A stretch of DNA of 64,000 nucleotides from Chthonomonadales bacterium (GCA_020849275.1 JADLGO010000008.1:29190-93189); one strand, 5' to 3'. Counted from the stretch's first letter, positions 53,830 through 62,611 are shown. Numbers and translations: made by a program. The notes: a model not told the origin generated them from the sequence alone.

Positions 53830-54888
53830 TCACGGATGGCGCGGCGAGATGGCGACCTTCACGGCGCAGTTGCCGTTCATGAGCGAACGGAGCACGGACG
53901 GCAACTCGTGAAGGTCGGCGTGCTGCTGAATGAGGGCGCTCGCAGGCACGTCCCCATCGACGATCAGGCGCAGGGCGCGGCGCACCGTGTCCGGGGTGTG
54001 ATGGAAGGTGCCCCTCAGCGTGATCTCGTCGTAGTGCACGCGCGAGGTGTCGATCTGCACGAACGTGTCGCGCGGGCAGCCGCCAAACAGGTTCACCGTC
54101 CCCGCCTTGCGCGGCATGGCGATCGCCTGCTCCCAGGTCTCGCGCTGGCCGACGCACTCGACCACCACGTCGGGCCCACGACGACGGGGCGTGTGCGCCC
54201 GCGCCTCCTCCACGACGTCGACGCCGGGCTCGGCCGAGAGGGTGACCTCGGCGCCCATCTCGCGGGCCAGGCTCAGTCGCGCGGGGCGGCGCCCGACGCA
54301 GATGACGCGCGCGCCGGCGAGCCGGCAGAGCCGCACGAAGAGCAGCCCGATCTGGCCCGCGCCCAGCACCACCACCGTGTCGCCCGGTTGCACGGGCGTC
54401 TCGTCCATGCCCCGCACCACGCACGCGAGGGGCTCGGTCATGGCGGCCTGCTCGAACGAGAGGTGCGGGGGAAGGCTCAGCAAGTTGCGGCGCACCAACT
54501 GCGCGGGAAGGGTGATGTACTCGGCGTAGGCTCCATTGACGAAGACCAGGTCCTCGCACAGCTCCGGATGCCCCTTGTGGCAGTAGAAGCAGGCGTCGCA
54601 CGCGGCGGAGTTGGCGGCGACGACGCGCATGCCCGGAGCCCAGTGCCGAACGCCCGGCCCGACGGCGTCGATCTCCCCTGCGAACTCGTGACCGAAGACC
54701 GCGGGCGGGACGATCATGCGGGCGTGGTACCCGCGGCGGAACACCTTCAGGTCCGTGCCGCAGGTGAGGGCGGCCCCGATACGCACGCGCACCTCGCCCG
54801 GCCCAACGGCCGGGACGGGGACGGCCTCGACACGCACGTCCTCGCGACCGTACAGGACGGCCGCGAACATGCTCATCCCGTTCATCAT
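53830..54888 (-). CDS. zinc-dependent MDR alcohol/sorbitol dehydrogenase (second of pair)
   Basis: A 352-aa medium-chain dehydrogenase/reductase. The catalytic zinc ligands are in LTCGTDLKVFRRG and FGHEFAGEIDAVG; the structural zinc cysteines are CDACFYCHKGHPELC; the NAD site is VVLGAGQIGLLFVRLCRLAG. Such pairs commonly oxidise polyols or sugar alcohols. Substrate is unknown. It overlaps the preceding MDR gene by four bases (ATGA) and is its paralogue. Confidence 0.87.
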   Translation of the reverse strand: MMNGMSMFAAVLYGREDVRVEAVPVPAVGPGEVRVRIGAALTCGTDLKVFRRGYHARMIVPPAVFGHEFAGEIDAVGPGVRHWAPGMRVVAANSAACDACFYCHKGHPELCEDLVFVNGAYAEYITLPAQLVRRNLLSLPPHLSFEQAAMTEPLACVVRGMDETPVQPGDTVVVLGAGQIGLLFVRLCRLAGARVICVGRRPARLSLAREMGAEVTLSAEPGVDVVEEARAHTPRRRGPDVVVECVGQRETWEQAIAMPRKAGTVNLFGGCPRDTFVQIDTSRVHYDEITLRGTFHHTPDTVRRALRLIVDGDVPASALIQQHADLHELPSVLRSLMNGNCAVKVAISPRHP

Positions 54889-55943
54889 GGGAGGACCATC
54901 ACCTTGAGCGAGCCGGAGCGGGGCGCCGCCGCAATGTCGAGCGCGCGGGCTATCTCGGCCAGGGGGAAGCGATGGGTCACGAGGTCGCGCACGTTGATCG
55001 CGCGCTCGAACACCAGGCGCGCAGCCTCATCGTTGAGCGTCACATCCGAGCTGTAGCTGCCGATCAGGTCCTTCTCCCGTACACAGATCTCGCCCGCATC
55101 AACCTCGACGGGGTCTCCGGGGAGCGTGTGCGCGAAGAGCACGACGCGCCCGCCAGGGCGCACGCCGTCGAGCGCCTCGCGCACCGGCCCGGCGCCCGCC
55201 ACGGTGAGTACGGCGACGTCGGCGCCACGCCCCTCGGTGTGCCGTCTGGCCGCGTCGGCCTGCGCCCCGGGCTCGGCGCCGACCACATCGTTCGCTCCCA
55301 GGGCCCTGGCCACGGCCTGCCGCTCGGCGAGCGGGTCGGCGGCCACCACGAACGCCCCGGCCAGGCGGAGAAGCTGCGTGAACAGAAGGCCGATCTGGCC
55401 CTGCCCAACGACGAGCGCCACGTCACCGGCGCGCGCACCCGAGCGCTGGACGCCCTTCAAGCAGGTGTTCACCGGCTCGACGAACGCCGCCTCGTCGTCG
55501 GAGACGTGCCCGGGTATCCGCTGCACGCCGCGCTCGACGACCCAGTCCATCACGCGCACGTAGCGCGCGAACCCGCCGCCGGCAGGCTCGAACCCGGCGG
55601 TCGTTCCGGTCCGCTTGTACTGATGGCACTGGGCGAACGCGCCGGCTCGGCAGAAGTGGCAGAGCTCGCACGGGACGTGGTGGTAGACGACGACCCGGTC
55701 GCCCGGGCTCCACGTCTCGACCCCGGCGCCGACCTCCTCAACCACGCCGGCGATCTCGTGGCCGAACACGCGTGGCGGCGCCTGAAGGCCGTAACGGATC
55801 TTCTTGAGGTCGGTGCCGCAGACGCCGCAGGCTCGCACACGGACGAGGATCTCCTGGGGCCCGGGCCGGGGCACCGGGACCGCTTCGAGACGCACATCGT
55901 CGGGGCCCCGGTAGACGGCCGCGGGCATCGTCAGCTCGGTCAC
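54885..55943 (-). CDS. zinc-dependent MDR alcohol/sorbitol dehydrogenase (first of pair)
   Basis: A 352-aa paralogue of the following gene. Zinc ligands are in CGVCGTDLKKIRYG, FGHEIAGVVEEVG and structural CELCHFCRAGAFAQC; the cofactor site is LVVGQGQIGLLFTQLLRLAG. GTG 55943, with GGAGGAG upstream, is preferred; ATG 55928 is five codons inside. It has a strong promoter (55965-55993) and is coupled to its partner, so the two may form alternative or heteromeric polyol dehydrogenases. Confidence 0.86.
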   Translation of the reverse strand: MTELTMPAAVYRGPDDVRLEAVPVPRPGPQEILVRVRACGVCGTDLKKIRYGLQAPPRVFGHEIAGVVEEVGAGVETWSPGDRVVVYHHVPCELCHFCRAGAFAQCHQYKRTGTTAGFEPAGGGFARYVRVMDWVVERGVQRIPGHVSDDEAAFVEPVNTCLKGVQRSGARAGDVALVVGQGQIGLLFTQLLRLAGAFVVAADPLAERQAVARALGANDVVGAEPGAQADAARRHTEGRGADVAVLTVAGAGPVREALDGVRPGGRVVLFAHTLPGDPVEVDAGEICVREKDLIGSYSSDVTLNDEAARLVFERAINVRDLVTHRFPLAEIARALDIAAAPRSGSLKVMVLP

Positions 55944-55964
55944 GGCGCTCCTCCGCCGTCGGTC

Positions 55965-55993
55965 ATTGTACTCCGCGGCCCGACCAAAGTCAA
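55965..55993 (-). promoter_or_regulatory. promoter of the MDR dehydrogenase pair
   Basis: Minus-strand -35 TTGACT (55993-55988), 17-base spacer and perfect -10 TACAAT (55970-55965), 22 bases upstream of GTG 55943. Confidence 0.8.
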
Positions 55994-56085
55994 CGCGGCC
56001 CAGGGGCGGCCCAGGGGCGCCGGTACGCGCCCGCGCTCCCTGTGGCGAGGGTGGGCTACGATCACGGCGGAGCGAACGCGAAAAA

Positions 56086-56122
56086 GTTGCGAGACGTACC
56101 ATAGGCACGGCCGTCTCGCGAC
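56086..56122. promoter_or_regulatory. 11-base inverted repeat upstream of the YPNG protein gene
   Basis: GTTGCGAGACG (56086-56096) and CGTCTCGCGAC (56112-56122) pair at 10 of 11 positions across a 15-base loop. It sits about 100 bases before ATG 56220, either in the promoter region as an operator or in the mRNA leader as a hairpin. I could not identify a consensus promoter or a known riboswitch in 55994-56219. Confidence 0.5.
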
Positions 56123-56219
56123 ACTAACCGCATGTAGTAGGGTGAAGACGCCCGTCGCATCAAGGGCGCGAAGCACTGAACCGGTGATCTTGTTGGATTG
56201 TTACTCAGGGAGGAAGGTA

Positions 56220-56468
56220 ATGAACTCGATCCGTGGTTTCGCACGCCGCCTGACTGGCGTGGTCGCCCTCACCGCCGTGGTAGGGTCCCTCGCCATGCTC
56301 CCGTCCCGCAGCGAGATGCCGCTTGTGCCTGCGCCCAAGCTGCCGCCGCCGCCGTCGTCGGTCGTTGACCCGATGGGCGTCATCCACTACCCTGACGGAT
56401 GCCTGCTCTACCCGAACGGGTACTACGTGTACCCGAACGGCGCCAGCGGCTACATTCCGGTCGCGTAG
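56220..56468 (+). CDS. small secreted YP(D/N)G-repeat protein
   Basis: An 82-aa exported peptide. Basic N-terminus (MNSIRGFARR), a hydrophobic signal segment (LTGVVALTAVVGSLAML), a proline-rich stretch (VPAPKLPPPPSSVVDP), then three near-repeats: HYPDGCLLYPNG, YYVYPNGASG. The YPxG spacing suggests a turn-rich surface or matrix peptide. Perfect GGGAGGAAGG site before ATG; a 13-bp terminator hairpin follows. It is monocistronic. I recognise no family, and short tandem tyrosine-glycine motifs are reminiscent of adhesive or stress-induced envelope peptides, which is speculation. Confidence 0.75.
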   Translation: MNSIRGFARRLTGVVALTAVVGSLAMLPSRSEMPLVPAPKLPPPPSSVVDPMGVIHYPDGCLLYPNGYYVYPNGASGYIPVA

Positions 56469-56492
56469 CCTTCACCGCCGGGCCGACTGCCT

Positions 56493-56525
56493 GCGCGCGG
56501 CCGCCAGGGGACGGCGGCCGCGCGC
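56493..56525 (+). terminator. strong terminator hairpin
   Basis: A 13-bp perfect stem, GCGCGCGGCCGCC with GGCGGCCGCGCGC, and a 7-base loop, 24 bases after the stop of the YPNG protein gene. No U-tract. Confidence 0.75.
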
Positions 56526-56706
56526 GCCGGTCAGAAGGGAGCATCGGGTCCTCGCGAGCCCGCACGAGCCTCGAGCGGCCGGAACACCGCTCGGGGCTTA
56601 TGTGCATCCGGAACTCCCCCGTACCGCGCGAGAGCGGCCGCGTGTGGGGCCAGGGCCGAGCGCGCCGACCCGCGGTCGGCCACGATGGGGCCTCTGGGAT
56701 CGCCGG

Positions 56707-57860
56707 CTAGCGGCCAGTCGCCCCGTCGTCCGCAGTTGCTCGGAGGATCGGCGGCGGCATACGCGGATCGCGTGGCTCGGCCAGGAACGAGATCGCCTCC
56801 AGCGGCTCGCAGTCCACATCGTCCGACTCGAACACGGCGCCCACATAGACATCGTGAGCGAGGGGCATCGCGTCGGCGATGGCGGGCCGCGCGACCTCAC
56901 CCCCGCCGCCGGCCCGCACCTTCACACGTGCCTGCGTGTCGTGGAGCGTCGTGCCGTCGGCGGACTCGACGGCCAGACGCACGCGCCCGCTCGCGTCTTC
57001 CGGTAGACCGTTGACGAGCCACGCCGCCATCGCGTCGCCATCGCGCACGAGCGCGAGCGCGACGGGAGCGTGGAACCGCCGGGCGGCGAGGTGGGCGGCC
57101 TTCGGCTCGAGCGCGTTGCCCACCACGCTCCACGATTGCACCGGCCAGCAGTCGTTGAGCTGCCAGAAGAGTGTGCCCCAGCAGCGCCGCTAGCGCTCTC
57201 GCCAGTGTTCTGCCCCGGAACGCAGCGCCTGGGCCTGGTCATGCCGGCTGTAGTAGACCAGGACGTCGAGCGTCTGCGACGTCGGGAAGTGACGCGCGAT
57301 CCGGTCCAGGTACGTGTCGTACCCCTCTATCGTCTTACCGTCCCAGCGCACGGCGGGCGAGGCGGCCCAGCGGTCGTTCGGCGCCAGGCAGCCGTCCCTG
57401 GCGCGGGGACCACACGCAGCGTGTTGTCCCCGCTCGTGCCCTCGCCCTCGCGGAGCTGTGGGCCGACCTCGAACTCGCGCGGGCGAGGGCACAGGCATGT
57501 CGTCGGCGCGCCCGATCTCCTCTCCGTTCAGACTCACCCCGGCGACGGTATCCGGGCCGTCAGACGCGAGGAGGGTGCGCGGTGGCGCCGGCTGATCGAG
57601 GTGGAACGTCGTCTCGTATTCCCGGTCGGCCTCATCCACCCAGGCGCACGCGCGCCCCTGCGTTCGGACGAACGGGTCCGGCGCCGCTCCCGCGCGCCAG
57701 AGGTCCAGGTGCACGTGGACGGGAACGCGGGCCGGCCGCTACGGAGGGTCGCCGGATGCCCCGCCGCCGCAACTCTCCAGCTCGCCATACCGCCAGGTGA
57801 AGCCCAGCGTGCGACGCGCGGTCTGCAAGGCGACCCCATTGCGGCGCGGACTGCTCGCCA
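56707..57860 (-). pseudogene. GH2 beta-mannosidase remnant
   Basis: Degraded minus-strand beta-mannosidase. The N-terminal jelly roll survives around 57540-57740 (VHLDLWRAGAAPDPF, YETTFHLDQPAP, GPDTVAGVSLNGEEIGRADD). The end of the catalytic barrel survives around 57130-57260 (QAQALRSGAEHWRER, then WGTLFWQLNDCWPVQSWSVV), and the C-terminal beta domain runs to 56707. TAG stops interrupt the same frame at 57190-57192 and 57739-57741, the frame shifts between about 57400 and 57530, and most of the catalytic barrel is deleted. The 5' limit is approximate. It was evidently a mannose-glycan degradation gene, now inactive. Confidence 0.85.
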
Positions 57861-57931
57861 CGCCGCTCCGCCGGTGTATGGTACCCGCCAGTCGCGGCGC
57901 CGCGACCTGCCCGAGGGCGGGGGCGTACGGT

Positions 57932-57961
57932 TTGACAGCAGGCGCAAGCCGGCACTATAAT
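57932..57961 (+). promoter_or_regulatory. perfect consensus promoter of the MgtE-N/CBS gene
   Basis: TTGACA at 57932-57937, 18-base spacer and TATAAT at 57956-57961. Both hexamers are perfect. The ATG at 57979 is only 17 bases further on, so the mRNA leader is about 10 bases, just enough for the GGAGAGGGAG site. Confidence 0.85.
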
Positions 57962-57978
57962 CGACGCCGGAGAGGGAG

Positions 57979-59250
57979 ATGATCAAGTACCTGACGGAGC
58001 TGCTGGGCAGACCAGCCGAGCTGCCCGACGGACGGCGCGCCGGGCGGGTCCGCGACGCGATCGCGACCCAGGGCGACCGCTTTCCTGTGCTGCGCGCCCT
58101 GTTCGTGAAGGGCGCCGGCCGCGAGGCATGGGTGGACATCGACGACGCTCAGGTAACCGCGGCGGGCGTGCGCCTGCGCGCCGACCTTGACGCGCTGACG
58201 GCCTATCGCCCCGCGCCCGAAGACGTTCGCCTCCAAAGAGACCTGCTCGACAAGCAGATCGTCGACGTGCACGACTACCGCGTGGTGCGCGTGAACGACG
58301 TGCGCCTGGCGGAGTGCGGCAGCCGCGCCTGCGTCGTCGGAGTCGACGCCAGCCTGCGCGCCGTCGTGCGGCGCGCAGGCCTCGGCGGCCCGGTGGAGGC
58401 GCTCGCGCGCGCCTTGCGCCGGCCGCTGCAGTCCCGGCTGATCGCGTGGGACGACGTCGAGACGCTGGAGCCGGGGAGCGCGGGGAGCGGTCGCGTCAAG
58501 CTCAAGGTGCCGCACGAGCGCATCGCCCGGCTGCACCCGGCGGACATCGCCGACATCGTGGAGCAGCTCACGCCGCAGCAGCGCGCCGAGATGATCGAGG
58601 CGCTCGATGTGGAGACCGCCGCCGACACGATCGAGGAGATGGAGAACGAGGAAGCGGTCGCGGTCATGGAGACGCTCGATGAGCACCGCGCTGCGGACAT
58701 CCTGGAGGAGATGGAGCCCGACGAGGCCGCCGACATTCTGGGCGATCTGACCGACGAGCGCACGGAGGAGCTCCTGGAGCACATGGAGCCCGACGAGGCC
58801 GCGGGGGTGAAGGAGCTCCTCGCCTACGCCGACGAGACCGCCGGTGGCCTGATGACGACGGAGTTCATCGCCGTGCCGGACACGTTGACCGCCGAACAGA
58901 CGATCCAGCACCTCCGCGAGCTCGCCCCCAAGGCCGAGACCATCTACTACGTCTATGTGGTGGACGAGGACTCGCGGCTGTGCGGCGTCATCTCGCTCCG
59001 CGACCTGATCGTGGCCAGCCCGGAAACCCACATCCTCGACTTCATGGTGCGCAACGTGCGCGCCGTTCACACGAGCGACCACGCCGATGGGGTGGCGCAC
59101 ACGGTGAGCCGCTACAACCTGCTCGCCCTGCCCGTGGTGGACGAGCAGGACCGGCTTGTCGGGATCATCACCGTCGATGACATGCTCGAGCGCGCCCTGC
59201 CCCCGATTCGCCGCCGGCGTCTGCCGCAGGTGGAGATCGGCGACGAGTAG
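57979..59250 (+). CDS. soluble MgtE N-domain/CBS-pair protein
   Basis: A 423-aa protein. Two PRC-barrel-like segments lie in the first ~170 residues (DLLDKQIVDVHDYRVVRVND). The MgtE intracellular superhelical domain (~175-285) carries LHPADIADIVEQLTPQQRAE and repeated EEMEPDEAADILGDL units, and a CBS pair covers ~285-410 (GLMTTEFIAVPDTLTAEQTI, YVVDEDSRLCGVISLRDLIV, LPVVDEQDRLVGIITVDDML). MgtE channels end in a five-helix membrane domain; none is present here, and no channel gene follows. In other bacteria such proteins often sit next to NRAMP metal transporters. Likely a metal-sensing regulator. Confidence 0.85.
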   Translation: MIKYLTELLGRPAELPDGRRAGRVRDAIATQGDRFPVLRALFVKGAGREAWVDIDDAQVTAAGVRLRADLDALTAYRPAPEDVRLQRDLLDKQIVDVHDYRVVRVNDVRLAECGSRACVVGVDASLRAVVRRAGLGGPVEALARALRRPLQSRLIAWDDVETLEPGSAGSGRVKLKVPHERIARLHPADIADIVEQLTPQQRAEMIEALDVETAADTIEEMENEEAVAVMETLDEHRAADILEEMEPDEAADILGDLTDERTEELLEHMEPDEAAGVKELLAYADETAGGLMTTEFIAVPDTLTAEQTIQHLRELAPKAETIYYVYVVDEDSRLCGVISLRDLIVASPETHILDFMVRNVRAVHTSDHADGVAHTVSRYNLLALPVVDEQDRLVGIITVDDMLERALPPIRRRRLPQVEIGDE

Positions 59251-59261
59251 CTTTGACGCCC

Positions 59262-59291
59262 GGCGCCGGTGAGCGTCCGCGCTCAGGCGCC
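59262..59291. terminator. terminator hairpin between MgtE-N gene and uvrA remnant
   Basis: Two stacked stems, GGCGCC/GGCGCC and TGAGCG/CGCTCA, with a 2-base bulge and a TCCG tetraloop. It starts 11 bases after the plus-strand stop and overlaps the end of the convergent uvrA remnant. Confidence 0.6.
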
Positions 59292-60066
59292 GTTGAGGTG
59301 CACCCTGAGGTAGCGGGCGGTGTGCGAGGCCGGCCAGGCGGCGAGCGCCTCCGGCGTGCCCGCGCAAACAACCTGGCCGCCGCGATGGCCCCCCTCCGGC
59401 CGCATGTCGATGACGTGGTCGGCCTGCTTGATGACCTCCATGTGATGCTCGATGACGACGGCCGTGTTGCCGGCGTCCACGAGCCGTTTGATGCACTCGG
59501 TGAGACGGTCGATGTCGGCGAAGTGCAGACCGGTGGTCGGCTCGTCGAAGATGTAAAGCGTGCGGCCGTTGCGCTTCAGTCTGGCCAGCTCAGCCGCCAG
59601 CTTGATGCGCTGCGCCTCGCCGCCCGAGAGCGTCGTCGCGGACTGGCCCGGCGTCAGATAGCCCAGGCCGAGCTCGTTCAGCACGCGAAGCTTCCGCGCG
59701 ATGCTGGCGTGACTGGCGAAGAAGCCCGCGCCCTCTTCGATCGACATGTCCAGCACCTCGGCGATCGTCCTGCCCTGGTAGGCGATCTCGAGGGTCTCCG
59801 GGTTGTAGCGAGCCCCCTTGCAGCTCTCGCAGATCACCTCGACGTCCGGCATGAACCCCAGGTGCGTCGTCACTGCGCCGTCGCCCGACCACTCCCGGCA
59901 ACGCCCCCCTCACGTTGATGCGGCGCACGAGCCCCTCGAGCGGGAACTCCTGGCCGACGTAGCGGGCCTCGCCTTTGCGCCCGGCGGCTGCGCCATCACG
60001 ATCCTCGCGCTGCCCGTCCCGTGCAGTGGAACGTTCGCCACCGCGTCGGGCAGGTCGCGGTACGGC
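59283..60066 (-). pseudogene. uvrA: uvrA remnant (excinuclease ABC subunit A)
   Basis: The C-terminal ~195 residues are intact (59283-59873): [20 protein letters not shown], the ABC signature [20 protein letters not shown], Walker [18 protein letters not shown] and the switch [16 protein letters not shown]. Upstream, in other frames, weak UvrA-like pieces remain (YRDLPDAVANVPLHGTG, FPLEGLVRRINV). The first ATP-binding cassette, the UvrB-binding region and most zinc modules are gone, a loss of well over half the ~950-aa protein. The cell presumably has a functional uvrA elsewhere, and the remnant may derive from a paralogue. The 5' boundary is approximate. Confidence 0.8.
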
Positions 60067-60091
60067 GTACCCAGCGAGGACAGGCATGGCC

Positions 60092-60545
60092 CTCGCGGAC
60101 CTGGGACGTCTTCCGCGCCTTCATCACACCGGGCAGGAGCCACTCGAGTACGTTGAGGATCTGGGAAGCACGGTCACGCTCGCCCAGGCCGTGGCGCGTG
60201 TCGAATAGGTGGAGCAGGCCCTCGTCGCGCGAGAACAACATGCGCCCTTTGCCGAGGAGGGAGTGGACGAAGGAGCCCGGCACGGCGCCCTCGAGCATCT
60301 CTCGGAACCCGCTGCGCGTTGCCGTCATGCAGTGGATGTTGATGCCGCGCTCGACGAGACAGAGCCCCTCGTTCCGGCGGGGCGCCTCCTGGACGACGAG
60401 CACGAGGTCAATGTCCGAGCGCCGCCACACCGTGTCATACGCCAGGCTGCCGAGCAGCACGGCGGGCCAGCACGCTGGTGTCGGCCCGGGCCCTGCTCAC
60501 CAGGTCGCGAAGGGCGGCGTCGAGATCGTCTCGGACGTCGGGCAT
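60092..60545 (-). pseudogene. nucleotidyltransferase-domain protein remnant
   Basis: A decayed member of the Pol-beta-like nucleotidyltransferase group. Start ATG 60545 with GGAGGA upstream gives MPDVRDDLDAALRDLVSRAR, then the frame shifts near 60460 to continue VLLGSLAYDTVWRRSDIDLV, the GS-x9-D-x-D catalytic motif. The sequence stays recognisable to VMKARKTSQVRE (about 60092), after which the C-terminal domain is replaced by uvrA-like sequence. At least one frameshift plus 3' truncation means no functional product. Confidence 0.75.
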
Positions 60546-60672
60546 GAGGGTCCTCCAGGTACGCGTGGTTCGGGGAGGCACAGCTACACCTACGATGGCG
60601 TGGGCGGTCCTGCTGCGGAACGGAGAGCGGACAGCGGAGGATCCGGGGACAAGACGGCCGGCCGGCGCGCGG

Positions 60673-61545
60673 CTATCCCTTCATGCCCGTGAGCGCGATG
60701 CCCTGGATGAACGTGCGCTGCGCCAGGAAGAAGATCGCGAGCATCGGCACGGTGATGACCGTGGAGGCCGCCATCAGCAGGCTCCACTCTCCTCCGTGGC
60801 GGCCGAGAAACGCTTGTAGACCGATCGCCAGCGTGTAGTTGCTCTCATCGTGAAGGTAGATGAGCGGGTTCACGAAGTCCATCCAGGCGGCCGTGAACGC
60901 GAAGAGCCCGATCGTGACAAGGGCCGGCTTGCTCATCGGCGCGACGATTCGTCCGAGGATCCCGAGCTCGGTGCAACCGTCGATGCGGGCCGCGTCCGAG
61001 AGCTCCTGCGGGATCGTCATGAAGAACTGGCGCAGGAGAAAGATGGAGAACGCGCTGCCCAGAAACGAGGGCACGATCAGCGGCAGGAAAGTCCCGGTCC
61101 AGCCGAGCCAGCGGAAGATGAGGAAGACCGGGACCATCGTCACCTGGGCCGGCAACATGATCGTCATCAGGAGAACGATGAAGAGCGCGTCGCGTCCCTT
61201 CCACCGCAGGCGGGAGAAGCCGTAGGCGGGCAGGGCGGCCGAGAGCACCGTGCCGAGCGTGGTCAGCACGCACACGATCAGGGTGTTGCGCAGGTAGAGC
61301 AAGAACGGGAACGACTGGAGCGCGTCCGGGTAGTTGCCCCAGACGGCGGGCCTAGGCACCCAGCGCACGGTCTCGCTGAAGACCTGCGCGTCGGACTTAA
61401 GGGAGGTGGACACCATCCAGACGAAGGGGGCGAGGAAGACGAGCGCCACCGCCGCGAGCAGCACATAGCTGAGCGCGCCGGCGATTTGCTGCGAGCGGCG
61501 GTGCGAGGCAGCGGCAGTGCCCCGCGGCGTGCGGGCGTAGTCCAA
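60673..61545 (-). CDS. carbohydrate ABC transporter permease (MalG/AraQ type)
   Basis: A 290-aa inner-membrane permease with six helices. The cytoplasmic EAA loop is in ARIDGCTELGILGRIVAPMS, and the start PFVWMVSTSLKSDAQVFSET is typical of the MalG branch. Start codon TTG 61545 is preceded by GGGAGGAG. Its usual partners, a MalF-type permease, a sugar-binding protein and an ATPase, are absent from the neighbourhood, and the DNA just downstream is full of gene remnants. It may be an orphan left after loss of the rest of the transporter. Confidence 0.88.
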   Translation of the reverse strand: MDYARTPRGTAAASHRRSQQIAGALSYVLLAAVALVFLAPFVWMVSTSLKSDAQVFSETVRWVPRPAVWGNYPDALQSFPFLLYLRNTLIVCVLTTLGTVLSAALPAYGFSRLRWKGRDALFIVLLMTIMLPAQVTMVPVFLIFRWLGWTGTFLPLIVPSFLGSAFSIFLLRQFFMTIPQELSDAARIDGCTELGILGRIVAPMSKPALVTIGLFAFTAAWMDFVNPLIYLHDESNYTLAIGLQAFLGRHGGEWSLLMAASTVITVPMLAIFFLAQRTFIQGIALTGMKG

Positions 61546-61624
61546 GGCTCCTCCCGGCGGGATGCTCCCTCGTGGGCGCCCAGCGAGCGCGCGTCCCGGC
61601 CGCGGCCGGGACGCGCGCTGGACA

Positions 61625-62611
61625 TCACACGTTGATGACGGCCCCGCCCCGACCGGCAGACTTCCAGGCGGCCTCCGTCAGTTCGATCACGCGCAAGCCG
61701 CACTCGAACGGCGCCTGCACCTCGTCGCGCCCGCGGATCGCGTCCACGAAGTTGCGGTCGGGCGATGAGCCGCCCGGCATGTGGTCGAACGAGTAGCGGT
61801 TGCCCCGGCCGTCGCACACGGCCAGATGGCCGTTGCGCATCAGGAAGAAGCCGTTCTCGCACCAGATGGTCAGGTCCTCGTGCCAGGACGGGGCGTCGCC
61901 CACGACGGAGATGTTGCCCTGCGCCCCGCCGCGGAAGGTGAGCGTGAGCGCGCTGTTGATGTCTACCGGCGTGCCGCAGTTGTCGATGAAGGCCGAGACC
62001 TTCTCAACGCCCAGGCCTGTCACCCAGAGGATGATGTCGAGCAGGTGGCTGCCGGAGTCGTTGAGTTGCCCGCCGCCGGACAGGGCAGGGTCCTGTCTCC
62101 ACGAGCCGGCCGTGCCGTGCTTCCACCCCTGGCACTGGAGCGCGCTGACGAAGGTCACGGGCCCGAACGCGCCGGTCGCGATCTGCTCTCGGATGTAGCG
62201 GAACTCGGGCTGGTAGTGCCGCTGATAGGAGAGCAACCCGACCTTGCCGCTGGCCGTTCGCCGCTCGATCACGTCGTGTGCGTGCGCCACGGTGCAGACG
62301 AGGGGCTTCTCGCACAGCACGTGCAGGCCCTTGGCCAGGCAGTCCACGATCTGCTGGTAGTGGGTGGTGTGCGGCGTGCTGATCTCGACGGCGTCGAGCG
62401 GCGTCTGCGCGAGCATGTCGCGATAGTTGGCGAAGCCCGGCACGCCGGCCAGCGCGGGATGCTGCCGCCGCGCGGCCTCAAGCATGGCCGGGTTGGGGTC
62501 GGTCAGGCCGGCGATCTCGACGTCGCGCAACCCGAGGACGGTGCCCATGTGGTGACGGGCGTTGCCTCCGCTACCGATGAATCCGATGCGTATCTTGTTG
62601 TCGCCAGACAT
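61625..62611 (-). CDS. Gfo/Idh/MocA family oxidoreductase
   Basis: A 328-aa NAD(P)-dependent dehydrogenase. Rossmann motif RIGFIGSGGNARHHMGTVLG is at the N-terminus, and the conserved EKP motif is intact in HVLCEKPLVCTVAHAHDVIE. The second domain includes GSWRQDPALSGGGQLNDSGS then HLLDIILWVTG with the catalytic Asp/His pair. AGGAGGAA precedes ATG 62611. It is 79 bases upstream of the orphan sugar permease on the same strand, so the two may be cotranscribed sugar-utilisation genes. The substrate is unknown. Confidence 0.9.
   Translation of the reverse strand: MSGDNKIRIGFIGSGGNARHHMGTVLGLRDVEIAGLTDPNPAMLEAARRQHPALAGVPGFANYRDMLAQTPLDAVEISTPHTTHYQQIVDCLAKGLHVLCEKPLVCTVAHAHDVIERRTASGKVGLLSYQRHYQPEFRYIREQIATGAFGPVTFVSALQCQGWKHGTAGSWRQDPALSGGGQLNDSGSHLLDIILWVTGLGVEKVSAFIDNCGTPVDINSALTLTFRGGAQGNISVVGDAPSWHEDLTIWCENGFFLMRNGHLAVCDGRGNRYSFDHMPGGSSPDRNFVDAIRGRDEVQAPFECGLRVIELTEAAWKSAGRGGAVINV

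Noticed and set aside
56123..56219. Riboswitch (for example cyclic-di-GMP) in the leader of the YPNG gene
   Set aside because: Purine-rich segments such as GGGCGCGAAGC look structured, but I could not match a conserved core of a known class.
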